Assembly: GCA_009841225.1 (NCBI GenBank)
Contig: VXMF01000036.1
Coordinates: 133,825 to 197,824, forward strand
DNA from: Terriglobia bacterium
Lineage (GTDB): Bacteria; Acidobacteriota; Terriglobia; Bryobacterales; UBA6623
Length of the DNA: 64,000 nucleotides
Direction of reading: 5' to 3'
Below the pieces are notes generated by a model, which was not told the DNA's origin, ran no database searches, and saw nothing but the letters and a program-made list of their open reading frames with translations. Position 1 is the first letter of the stretch. Each line of letters opens with the position of its first letter. A program made the translations under genes and the position numbers. This document shows positions 1-9,096 of the stretch, piece by piece.

Positions 1-657
1 TCAAGCATCGGGATCCGACCGAGTGTCGTAGCCGGGTTTGACGCCGGCAGGTTCGCGGCAGCCCGGACAGCCCGAGTCTTCAGCCTGGAAGACGGCCTCC
101 GCTTTGCGGCGGCCGCGGGCGAGGCGGCGACGGCTAAGGGACCTGCGGAGGCTACGGTGCAGTTCTCCGAAAGGGTAGTCCTAGAACGCCCGTCCCTCGC
201 CGTGATCCGCGGCGCCAACGGCCGTCCGTTGGGGCCTAACGAGGCGCTTGCCACCTCCTTCTGGCTCAAGCGCGATGGGGAACCTGCCGCACCGGGAGCT
301 TGCGCGCGGACTCTGGCGGACCGAGGAGTCGAGGTTGCGCTGGAGATCGGCCCGAAGCAGTCATTGGCTCGAACGATCGCCGACGCTTGGCCAGCCTCCC
401 ACGCCGAAATCGCTGCGAACGAAGGAACTCACAGCGCCCCGCTCGTACTGGCCAGCTTGCGGTCGCCGCCCGGCGACGCCACAGGGAGCCGCCCAAGCAG
501 CGGTTTCGTCGAGGCCACAGCCGCCGCCTACGAGGCTGGGCTGCCAGTCTCCTTCGCGGGCCTCTTCGCGGGCGAGGAAAGGCGCCGGATCTCGCTGCCC
601 GGCTATCCCTTCGAGCGCACGCGCCACTGGGTTGACCCTCCCAGCAGCCCGTTCTGA
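1..657 (+). CDS. Type I PKS, C-terminal fragment (truncated at window start); terminal degenerate AT-like domain
   Basis: Frame 1 is open from base 1: SSIGIRPSVVAGFDAGRFAAARTARVFSLEDGLRFAAAA...RTLADRGVEVALEIGPKQSLA...GLFAGEERRRISLPGYPFERTRHWVDPPSSPF*. Matches the C-terminus of the 3440-aa PKS in this window; GHSxG replaced by GFDAG. Confidence 0.85.
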   Translation, partial: SSIGIRPSVVAGFDAGRFAAARTARVFSLEDGLRFAAAAGEAATAKGPAEATVQFSERVVLERPSLAVIRGANGRPLGPNEALATSFWLKRDGEPAAPGACARTLADRGVEVALEIGPKQSLARTIADAWPASHAEIAANEGTHSAPLVLASLRSPPGDATGSRPSSGFVEATAAAYEAGLPVSFAGLFAGEERRRISLPGYPFERTRHWVDPPSSPF

Positions 658-1532
658 CGAAGGAATGCGCGGAGCATCGCGACGCATTCGGCTGGCTTCT
701 CCAGTTGCAGAAGGTGGGTCGAGTCCGCGATGAAGTCGTAGTCCACGTCCTGGATGTGGTTTAGGTCAAAGCTAGGCAAGTACGCATACGGGAGAGTCGG
801 ATCGGCCCCAATCACCTTCGTTGGACAGTAAAGCAGGCTCAGGTCCAGCAGCGGGGCAAAGCTCCTCACGTATTCCGAGACCTGCGCTTCGAACTCCCGC
901 GGACAGCGGAGCTCGCGGCCCTCTCGATCCGCGGCCGTCGTGAGGGTCGTCTTGGCCACGAGTTCCCGCACCCCCGGCAACACCCGGGCGTACACCGGGG
1001 AGTACTCGAGCAGGTCCGAGAACTCCTCCTCGGACTGGAAGTAGGCCGACCGGCGCCGAGTCAGCGCCGTCGCGCGGTCTGCAGCCTCGTCGAACTCCGC
1101 GTCACTCGCTGCGGGTTTGCAGAAGGGAGGATCGAACAGAACCAATCCCGAGTAGGGATCGGAGAACGAGAGGATGGCCGCAATCGTCGAAAGCGAATGA
1201 AAGACGCCTACGGTCGGTTTATCTCCATAGCGCTCGGCGATGGCCTTGGCGAGGACGTCATGGTCGTGGACCATCGTCGGTATGTTGTGATTCTTCTGCG
1301 CACCGATGGCATTCCAGCCGTGGTTTCTGATGTCGTAAACGATCAGATCGAACTCGTCCGCCAGGAGGGACCAGAACGGGTAGTAGGTGTCAATGGCGAG
1401 GCCGTTGCCGTGGCTCAGAACCAATCGGACCGGTGCGTCCGTCCGGCCATGCCGCCGCACCGGTGTGACCGTCTCCTCGTCGAGCCGCACCTCATCCACG
1501 GCCAGGGGCTCGGGTACTTCCCAGACTGCCAC
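603..1532 (-). CDS. alpha/beta hydrolase, putative PKS-associated thioesterase/acyltransferase (copy A)
   Basis: LVLSHGNGLAIDTYYPFWSLLADEFDLIVYDIRNHGW...GVFHSLS...DSTHLLQLEKP; alpha/beta hydrolase fold motifs; close paralog of 5315..6211. GTG start at 1532 chosen by alignment with the paralog. Confidence 0.75.
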   Translation of the reverse strand: MAVWEVPEPLAVDEVRLDEETVTPVRRHGRTDAPVRLVLSHGNGLAIDTYYPFWSLLADEFDLIVYDIRNHGWNAIGAQKNHNIPTMVHDHDVLAKAIAERYGDKPTVGVFHSLSTIAAILSFSDPYSGLVLFDPPFCKPAASDAEFDEAADRATALTRRRSAYFQSEEEFSDLLEYSPVYARVLPGVRELVAKTTLTTAADREGRELRCPREFEAQVSEYVRSFAPLLDLSLLYCPTKVIGADPTLPYAYLPSFDLNHIQDVDYDFIADSTHLLQLEKPAECVAMLRAFLRQNGLLGGSTQWRVRSKG

Positions 1533-2316
1533 CTGCGTCCTTTGGAGCCGCCTATGCGAACGGCGGCCTGCCACTGTCTCCGGCGTTCGACGCCGCCAGC
1601 TCCTCTACCGCGAGCGTGGCGGAGAAGCGTCGGTCAACTAGCCTCGCCAGCCGCCCTTGAACCGAGAGAGTTACGGGAAGGCACATCAGACAACTGGTCG
1701 CGCCCTGACATATCGCCGAGGGAATCCCGAAGGTTGCGGCCTCGAGCCTCAGGCTGACGCCGACCGCCTTGCGTCGCGCTGTCCGCTCCTCCACATCCAC
1801 CCCACCATCGCGATCACGCCATGCCGCCGGCGGTGGCTGACGTTGAAGGAGGCGAGCGCGCGAGACCCTCCGGCCAGCGAGAAACGGCTGGCCATGATTG
1901 AACGCTACGAAGGAGAGCGCTTCGCTGCCGCAGTCGAGTTCCCGGCAGAGCAGTGCTCGAGGCAACGCGTGGCGTAGGTTGAAGTTTCGTCGCGGCCCCC
2001 ACGGCACGAATCGAGTCCGGCGTGCCGGCTCCGATTCGTCAGGCCACCGCAGGGCTCCTCCCCCCCGGGGCGAACAAGTCCCGAGGTCGGCGGAGACGAC
2101 GGTGGCCCGACCGGACCGGTGAATCGGACGACTGAACACCGAAAAAGGCGCCGGACGGCACACGCGGAGCGGACCCGAGGATCGAACCGGGCCCAGCCAG
2201 CCGCGGCGCTCGAGCGGCAATGGTATGGAGAAAGGCGGCGAAATCCCGCAGGTTCCGCCAGATAGTATGACGACTTCAGGAACGGCGTGTCAAGAACAGG
2301 ACCGAATCCGGTGTCG

Positions 2317-2364
2317 TAGTCGTTTAGAAGTGAGCCCTTCTTCCGTCGTTTAGAAACGAGCCCT
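2317..2364. repeat. Two direct copies of a ~20-bp motif (gtcgtttagaaRYgagccct)
   Basis: tagTCGTTTAGAAGTGAGCCCTTcttccGTCGTTTAGAAACGAGCCCTct. Confidence 0.6.
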
Positions 2365-2599
2365 CTAGGGTGTGTTGGGGAGGGCGTGGCACCCTTCCCC
2401 CCTCAGAGAGCAGGAAGTGGGAGGCAGCGGAGGCCGGGGGGCGGCCGATTTCTTTCGGCCCTATAGATGTGGCGGGAGGGTGTGATCGAGACCGTGATCG
2501 TGCACGAGTAGGATTCAAGCGTGCCGGACGACTAGGATCTGGTCAATGCAACTAGGGGGTTGGGAGGACGATATCGTTGGAGTGCGTTACCGTTGAGGT

Positions 2600-3064
2600 C
2601 TATCTGCGACGGACGCAGAGGACGCGCCCTCCTATCAGCACCCCCAGCGCTACGACGCTGGGCGCTGCGAACGAGTACCACGCGGGACTTGTGGCTACCT
2701 CGCCGGCTTCGAAAAACGTCAGGTCACCAACGGACATTCCTTCGGGCAGAGGCTTCGGCTCGGCACTCAGTTGCAAGACTGCGCTCCCAAGGCCGATGAC
2801 CAGAAGGAGACCAGCCAGTACGAATACGGGCAACCTGGGCGCTTGCCGGGCGACGACCGATGTCGCACAACCAGCGATCACGCCCACAACCAGTCCGGTG
2901 CCGCATCCGAAGGCAGACCACGCGGAGCTGGCAACGGTGGTCTCGCCCTGAAATGCTCCGTCGGCTCCGAAAATCGTCCACGCGAGCGCGATGCTCGCGA
3001 ATCCAAGCAGCATATTCAGGACTAGACCCAGAATGACTGCCAGAAGTGCACGGCCGTTGCTCAT
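2600..3064 (-). CDS. Small integral membrane protein, unknown function
   Basis: 154-aa ORF with several hydrophobic segments (LLAVILGLVLNMLLGFASIALAWTIF; GTGLVVGVIAGCATSVVA; LPVFVLAGLLLVIGLG). Confidence 0.55.
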   Translation of the reverse strand: MSNGRALLAVILGLVLNMLLGFASIALAWTIFGADGAFQGETTVASSAWSAFGCGTGLVVGVIAGCATSVVARQAPRLPVFVLAGLLLVIGLGSAVLQLSAEPKPLPEGMSVGDLTFFEAGEVATSPAWYSFAAPSVVALGVLIGGRVLCVRRR

Positions 3065-3538
3065 GATCGGATACTTCGCGCGTCAGCGGTTGCGAAGCGG
3101 GTCGTCAAGAGCTAGTGTAACCAGCCTGCTGCGACACTACACCACGCAGGACGGCAGGCCGGGTTGTGAAATACGGCTGGCTCAACGATCTGATCGCGAC
3201 AGGTGCTGATCGGTTAGTGCGGGCAGACAGCGGGTTCGGCACGGCAGTCTCGATAATTCGCTCGCCCAAGATCCCGCGAACGGCTGGACGAACCCACCAC
3301 GATGGCCCTCAAGTGTATCGTTCGGACAGTTTGCTGAGCGCGGGAATACTCTTGGAGTTGGCAGCTACCCGAGGTTCGTACTGAGTATCGGCGAGTGCGT
3401 AAGACGAGCGTTCGTTTCCGATTGGAACGGCATAGGGGGAGTGAGTTTGGTAGAGTACATGCCTAGCGTAGCGGCAGCGCACGTCGATAGCGTCGCGCGA
3501 CACCTTCCGTACCCGTCACGTTCAAGGAGACTTTCCCC

Positions 3539-3769
3539 ATGCCAACAACGGCCGAGCGGCTGTCGAAATTGGTCGCCGATAGCTTCGACCTCGATCATGA
3601 GCCGCGCTTCGACACGGCATTCAGAGACCTCGACATCAACTCAATGGATGCGGTCAGGTTCTTTAAGCTCGTAAACGACGAATTCGACCTGGGCTTGGTA
3701 CCTCAAGACTGCCTGCAATTCAAGAATCTGAGCGATTTGGAGAGTTTCATCGACGCACGCGCTGGCTGA
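3539..3769 (+). CDS. Free-standing acyl carrier protein (copy 1)
   Basis: 76 aa, FRDLDINSMDAVRFFKLVNDEFDL: ACP helix II with candidate phosphopantetheine Ser. Confidence 0.8.
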   Translation: MPTTAERLSKLVADSFDLDHEPRFDTAFRDLDINSMDAVRFFKLVNDEFDLGLVPQDCLQFKNLSDLESFIDARAG

Positions 3770-4326
3770 GCAGGCCTCGCAGGTACCGGAAACCCGAAGC
3801 GTTCCGCGACCAACTGCGGAGCGCGCATGCGCCTCTCCGAATTCCCGAGGCGACCCGGTCGCTCCTCCCGGGCGCGGCATCGATCTTGGCTCGGCGACTT
3901 ACTGGTCCGGCAAGCATGCTCAGCGGCCGGGATGGAACGGGTTCGGAGGGGCCAAGTGTCGGGCTCAAGCTGAACAGAAGCCGCAGCTCAGCGTTGTCGG
4001 GCTCAAAGGATAATCACCGGGCGCAATGTGTATCGATTTGCGGTCCGCGGGCCTTCGCCTGCAGCCGCCGAAGCCAGCAAGGAGACGGGATGATGATGGC
4101 TTGGTACTGAGGTTAAATCACTGCGGTCGGTCATTCAGAGCAGTTGCGGAGTACACGTTAAATTCACAGACCAGTTGTCTAAAGACATCGGACCGCCTCA
4201 AAGTAGTGATCCGGTACTCGGGGAGCGTCTGTTGTACACTCTGGCTTGGCGCAGCGCGCATCTTTGCGCTAGAAGAGATGTTTCGCGACGCCTTCTGTAG
4301 TACTGACACCCAAGGAGACCACACAC

Positions 4327-4557
4327 ATGCCATCAAACGCAGACAAGCTAACGAAGCTGATCGTTGATAACTTCGACCTCGACGAAGCGCCGAACTTCGA
4401 TGCTTCGTTCAGCGACCTCGATATCTCATCGGTCGATGCGGTCGCGTTCTTCAAACTGGTCAATAGCGAGTTTGGCCTTGGTTTGCAGGCTGACGACTGC
4501 AAGCAGTTCGAGACTCTGAGCGACCTTCTAAGTCACATCGACTCGCGCGCAGGCTGA
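4327..4557 (+). CDS. Free-standing acyl carrier protein (copy 2)
   Basis: 76 aa, FSDLDISSVDAVAFFKLVNSEFGL; same length as copy 1 and gap-free alignment with it, ~48/76 identical by hand count. Confidence 0.8.
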   Translation: MPSNADKLTKLIVDNFDLDEAPNFDASFSDLDISSVDAVAFFKLVNSEFGLGLQADDCKQFETLSDLLSHIDSRAG

Positions 4558-5314
4558 GCAGTCCTCGCTCGCATCGGGCGTGCGACGTCTGTTCCTCGAC
4601 CCACGGCTGCGTACGAACGCACGTTTCTGAGTTCAGGAGGAGGCCAGAATTGCTGCTCGCAGTGTCGACAGCGATTGCAGCTTGACGCGTCACTTAGCCA
4701 GCGAGCGTTCTCAGCGGTCGGGACAGAGCCGGTGCGCGCCGGGTTCCAGCTCGACCTGATCGGACGAAGCGGGCCAAGGGTGCCGAATACGTCGGCGAGA
4801 CTTCCAGCGGGCTGTCGCCACTCGATCTCCGGATTCGCACCGAGCCGAACCGTTCCCGCGCGCTGGCGGGCGCAACTCGCCAGGTAGTCTCGCGGCTAGG
4901 TGAACGAACTCAGCCGTGTCCCAGCGGTGCGCCGCCCGCCGATAGTCAGGAATCCAGTCAGCTGCGCGTCAACATCGCTGCCCAAACGGTGGCCGGCCTT
5001 CCTGCGCGTGGTCACCGATCCGCGTCGCCATCCAAGTCTCGTGCTGCTCCGCCAGCGGTTCGCCGGAGCATCCCAGCCACTGCGGAATATCAATGCGCCG
5101 TAGGCCGAAAGTCGAGCTGGCCGCGGTGCCGTGTGGCGCTGCGCTTGTGCCCAAGGGAGCAGCAGAGTTCGTTGCTGCGGGAATTGCCGGATCCCTCCTT
5201 CAAGCTTCCTGCCGACACGATTCGAACCACACCGGCCGCTCCCGTTTCGAGTGCGTTTAATCGGTGTCTTCCGCGACACACTCTTCGATTACGAATTGAA
5301 CTCCTGCTATAACG

Positions 5315-6211
5315 ATGGATTCCGTGTTAGAAATTCCCGAGCCTGTTTCGGTGTGCGACGTTCCCCTTGACGATCAGACCGTAACCAAATTGCGGCGGCA
5401 CGGCAATCCATCAGGCCCGCGGCTCGTGCTGACTCACGGCAACGGGCTCGCGATCGATGTCTATTTCCCGTTCTGGTCGCTGCTTGCAGACGATTTCGAC
5501 CTGATGATCTATGACCTCCGCAACCATGGCTGGAATTCGGTCGGACCCCAGCAGGAGCACAATGTCCCGACACTAATTGCTGACCACGATCGCATACTCT
5601 CGCACATCAAACGCGTGTACGGAAGTAAGCCGACCGTGGGGGTCTTTCACTCATTCTCCGCGCTCGTCTCAATGATGTCTCTCACGGACGCCTATTCGGC
5701 GCTGGTCCTGTTCGATCCGCCTCTGTGCAAGCCCATGGGCGGCGAGGAGGAATTCGACGCTGCGGCGGAGCGTACCGCCGCGATGGCCCGACGACGGACC
5801 GAGCGATTTCGCGCGATAGACGAACTCGCCATGCTTCTCGGCTTTCAGCCCGGGCTTTCGGACGTTTCGTCCGAAGTGCGCGAGCTCATGGCAAGGGCAA
5901 CCCTGCGCAAGCGCGCTGACGGGCAGGATTTCGAGCTGCGTTGCCCTCGCGACTATGAAGCCCAGATCGCCGAATACGTTCGGAGCTTCGCACCGTTGCT
6001 AGATCTGGAAATGCTCGCCTGCCCTACGAAAGTGGTCGGAGCCGATCCCACGCTCCCCTACGCATACTTGCCTACCTTCAACTTGAGTCAGGCGGCGGCC
6101 ATCGACTATGATTTCGTGCCCGATGCGACGCACTTCCTGCAGCTGGAGAAGCCGGCCGAGTGTGCTGCAATTCTGCGGGCCTTCCTAGAGGAGCAAGGCA
6201 TTGGGAATTGA
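5315..6211 (+). CDS. alpha/beta hydrolase, putative PKS-associated thioesterase/acyltransferase (copy B)
   Basis: 298 aa; LVLTHGNGLAIDVYFPFWSLLADDFDLMIYDLRNHGW, GVFHSFS, DATHFLQLEKP; paralog of 603..1532. Confidence 0.8.
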   Translation: MDSVLEIPEPVSVCDVPLDDQTVTKLRRHGNPSGPRLVLTHGNGLAIDVYFPFWSLLADDFDLMIYDLRNHGWNSVGPQQEHNVPTLIADHDRILSHIKRVYGSKPTVGVFHSFSALVSMMSLTDAYSALVLFDPPLCKPMGGEEEFDAAAERTAAMARRRTERFRAIDELAMLLGFQPGLSDVSSEVRELMARATLRKRADGQDFELRCPRDYEAQIAEYVRSFAPLLDLEMLACPTKVVGADPTLPYAYLPTFNLSQAAAIDYDFVPDATHFLQLEKPAECAAILRAFLEEQGIGN

Positions 6212-6513
6212 GTCAATTGCTTGACGTTGCAATGGGCTCATGGAAGCACCGCCGTCCTGTAGAGCTATCAATGGAGCAAGTATCCTCGGAACTGTGCGCG
6301 ACCCCAGACATGGGTAACGCTTCGTACCGGAGACAGAAACCACCGAATGGAGGTGCTCCACCCTTCGAGGAATAGCCCTGATCAGATGTGGCCCGCCCTC
6401 ATGCGCTTGGGAACCTCGCTTCGAGTGAGCGATCAGGCTCTCGGACGAATGAAGCGGTCGCGATTCGTGACGACTTGGCGCGTCGTGCAGACTGCTTCTG
6501 GGCGAGTCATTCC

Positions 6514-8976
6514 ATGACACAAGACTTGCTGTATGCCTTGCGCTACGCGAGGAAACACTGGGGACTGTTCCTTGCCAGCGGAAGCCTGTTGGCGGCTGGT
6601 GTCGGAGCATGCACGATTGTGGTCGGGATTGCGTACGGGCTCCTATGGGGGGATCTGCCGTATCCCAACGGCGAACGCTTGGTTTACGTCTACGAGGCAT
6701 TCCCTAGCCAAGCTCCCGATCAAGGCACGCTCGTATCCATCCCGACGCTCGAAGACTGGCGTGCGGCGAACGTCACGCTCGATGGAGTGGCTGGAGCCTC
6801 CACGGGATATACCCCGAGCGTGCTGAGAATAGCCGATCCCGAGCGAGTCCAGAGTTACGGGATTTCGTCAGGGATCTTGGGGGTTCTTGGTGTCTCTCCG
6901 ATTGTTGGCCGACTGTTCGCACCGGAAGAGGAGGTTCCGGGCACAGGCAACAGGGTCGTCCTGCTGAGCCATGAATTCTGGAACCGGCGACTGGGGGCTG
7001 ATCCGGACATTTTGGGAAAGAGCATTCCCCTGGACAACGGCGCTTACAACGTGATCGGAGTCATGCCACGAGGCTTTACCTATCCGCCCTTGCTTGCTGG
7101 ACGCGAAAGGGCTGATTTCTGGGTCCCGGCAGTTCCGGAACCTGACGATTTCACGGCAAGAGATAGGCGAGTGCTGCTTGTAATTGCACGCCTCAAGTCC
7201 GATGTCACTGTTGAGCAGGCACGAGCGGACCTGGAGGTGATCGCGGCACGCATCGGAAAGGAGAATCCCGCAACTAACGAGGGTTGGGGGGTACGCGTAT
7301 CGCCCATCCATCGTAGGTTCATCGAGAGGAGCGAGAGCCGAGGGATCCTACTGCTTTTGGGAGTAGCCGTGAGCGGCGTGCTTCTCTTGGCGTGTGTGAA
7401 TGTGGCTGGACTACTCCTCGCCCGCGCCGTCCGGCGTCGGACCGAAATGGCCATCATGATGGCCTTGGGAGCCGCCAGAACCGTGCTGCTCCGGCACCTG
7501 CTGGCGGAGGGCGTCCTACTGGGCATGACGTCGGCTGCGGGCGCCTTGCTGCTTGCCTGGGCCGGGCTGCACTATGTCGATCTCTTGATTCCTGCGAACG
7601 TACCTCGGGTCGATGAGATTTCCGTTCAAGCAACGGTTGGCGGCTTGGGTGCAGGACTTGGAGTTCTCACGGCAATTCTCTGCAGCGCGGCGCCGCTCCT
7701 GACACTTACCAGCAACCGTGCTTCCGAGGCTCTTCGTGAAGCCAGCCAATTCCCGGGTCGAGATGAGAATCGGCTGGGAACTCTCGTAATCGCGGTCCAG
7801 GTGGCCGTCGCCACACTGCTGCTTACCCTGAGTGTCGCCGCGATCATGAGGTTCGATCGAATGCTGGCGGATGCCGGTGGGTCCATTGCGGTCAATTCCA
7901 TCGTGACCGCTCAGCTTCCGGAGTCGACTAGTCTCGCATCGAACAAGGCTCTGCGCCGGTTTCACCGTGAGGCGCTTGCGCAAGTCCGGACCGTGCCTGG
8001 CGTCGTCTCCGCCTCTCTGGTGTCGGAACTTCCACTGAGCGCTCGCCAGTTCTCTGGCCCAGTGAAGGTAAGAGGCCGTGAGTCGACAGAGAGCGTTCTC
8101 GACCAAGAAGCACTCGCGGAGGCGCGCAGGCTAATTGTGTCACCGGAGTACTTCCGCACCATTGGAGTTCCGCTCTTGCAGGGCCGGGACTTCAACGCCC
8201 TCGACACCGCTGAGTCCAAGCGCGTCGTTATAGTCAGCCGATCTTTAGCGTCAAAGCTTCAATCTGCGGAGATCATCGGGGAACGGATTCGCATCTGGGG
8301 CCCTGACTTGTTCGAGGTGGTTGGGGTCGCCGCCGACGCTCCGCTGGAATTCGGGCGCCACGATCTCATCCTGTATTCCCCGGCCACGCAGGTCGGAAGT
8401 GATGATCCAGGGGAGTTCCCGGAGTACGTAATCTTTGCGGGGGACGCCGCGGTAGTCGTACGAACGTCCCTGCCGACGGAGGCAATCGCCCCAGCCCTTC
8501 GCACTGCGGTGTGGTCTGCGAACGATACTCAGCCGGTCACAATCCAGTCCATGGTCGCAGTGCTCGAGGAATCCAGCGCTCCCGAGCGCCTGACAGCGCT
8601 GGTCTTCGTGTGCTTCGCCCTCCTAGCAGCGGTCTTGGCTGCGACCGGGATCTATGGTGTCTTGACGTTCTACGCATCCCGTCGCACGCGAGAAATCGGC
8701 CTGCGAAAGAGTTTCGGCGCCGAATCGAATCTCGTCACTTGGTTCATGATTGCGCGGGTGATGCGGGTCAGCCTTGCGGGTGTGCTGCTCGGCGGACTGC
8801 TCACTGTCCTCGTGCAGAGACTCCTGTCTTCTGCAGCGGTCATTGCAGAGTTCGTATCGGCGGTCGAATGGGCCGCGAGCGGAGCGCTGATTCTTGTAGT
8901 CGCGATCCTTGCCAGCGCCATTCCCGCGTTCCGAGCAGCAAGATCGAATCCTGCCGAGGCCCTTCGCCATGAGTAG
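6514..8976 (+). CDS. ABC transporter permease, duplicated orphan permease (ADOP/MacB-FtsX type)
   Basis: MTQDLLYALRYARKHWGLFLASGSLLAAGVGACTIVVGIAYGLLWGDLPYPNGERLVYVYE...; two FtsX-like permease segments; C-terminus AIPAFRAARSNPAEALRHE. Confidence 0.85.
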   Translation: MTQDLLYALRYARKHWGLFLASGSLLAAGVGACTIVVGIAYGLLWGDLPYPNGERLVYVYEAFPSQAPDQGTLVSIPTLEDWRAANVTLDGVAGASTGYTPSVLRIADPERVQSYGISSGILGVLGVSPIVGRLFAPEEEVPGTGNRVVLLSHEFWNRRLGADPDILGKSIPLDNGAYNVIGVMPRGFTYPPLLAGRERADFWVPAVPEPDDFTARDRRVLLVIARLKSDVTVEQARADLEVIAARIGKENPATNEGWGVRVSPIHRRFIERSESRGILLLLGVAVSGVLLLACVNVAGLLLARAVRRRTEMAIMMALGAARTVLLRHLLAEGVLLGMTSAAGALLLAWAGLHYVDLLIPANVPRVDEISVQATVGGLGAGLGVLTAILCSAAPLLTLTSNRASEALREASQFPGRDENRLGTLVIAVQVAVATLLLTLSVAAIMRFDRMLADAGGSIAVNSIVTAQLPESTSLASNKALRRFHREALAQVRTVPGVVSASLVSELPLSARQFSGPVKVRGRESTESVLDQEALAEARRLIVSPEYFRTIGVPLLQGRDFNALDTAESKRVVIVSRSLASKLQSAEIIGERIRIWGPDLFEVVGVAADAPLEFGRHDLILYSPATQVGSDDPGEFPEYVIFAGDAAVVVRTSLPTEAIAPALRTAVWSANDTQPVTIQSMVAVLEESSAPERLTALVFVCFALLAAVLAATGIYGVLTFYASRRTREIGLRKSFGAESNLVTWFMIARVMRVSLAGVLLGGLLTVLVQRLLSSAAVIAEFVSAVEWAASGALILVVAILASAIPAFRAARSNPAEALRHE

Positions 8977-9096
8977 GCTTTGTGTGCTTGGGTCTGTGCA
9001 ATTGCGGCGTTAGGCGAGAGAGCAATCCGCCTCGGGAAGACGGGTAAGCCGCGTCCATCAGAATGTGCGCTCTCGTGCCTCGCGTTGTGTCGTGCG

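Noticed and set aside
1533-2599. Several 60-220 aa ORFs between the hydrolase and the membrane protein gene
   Set aside because: Overlapping in many frames, Arg/Pro/Ala-rich, no motifs; treated as non-coding or decayed sequence.
4560-5310. ORFs between ACP2 and hydrolase B (e.g. 4896..5279 minus)
   Set aside because: No recognisable motifs or consistent frame; composition typical of random high-GC ORFs.
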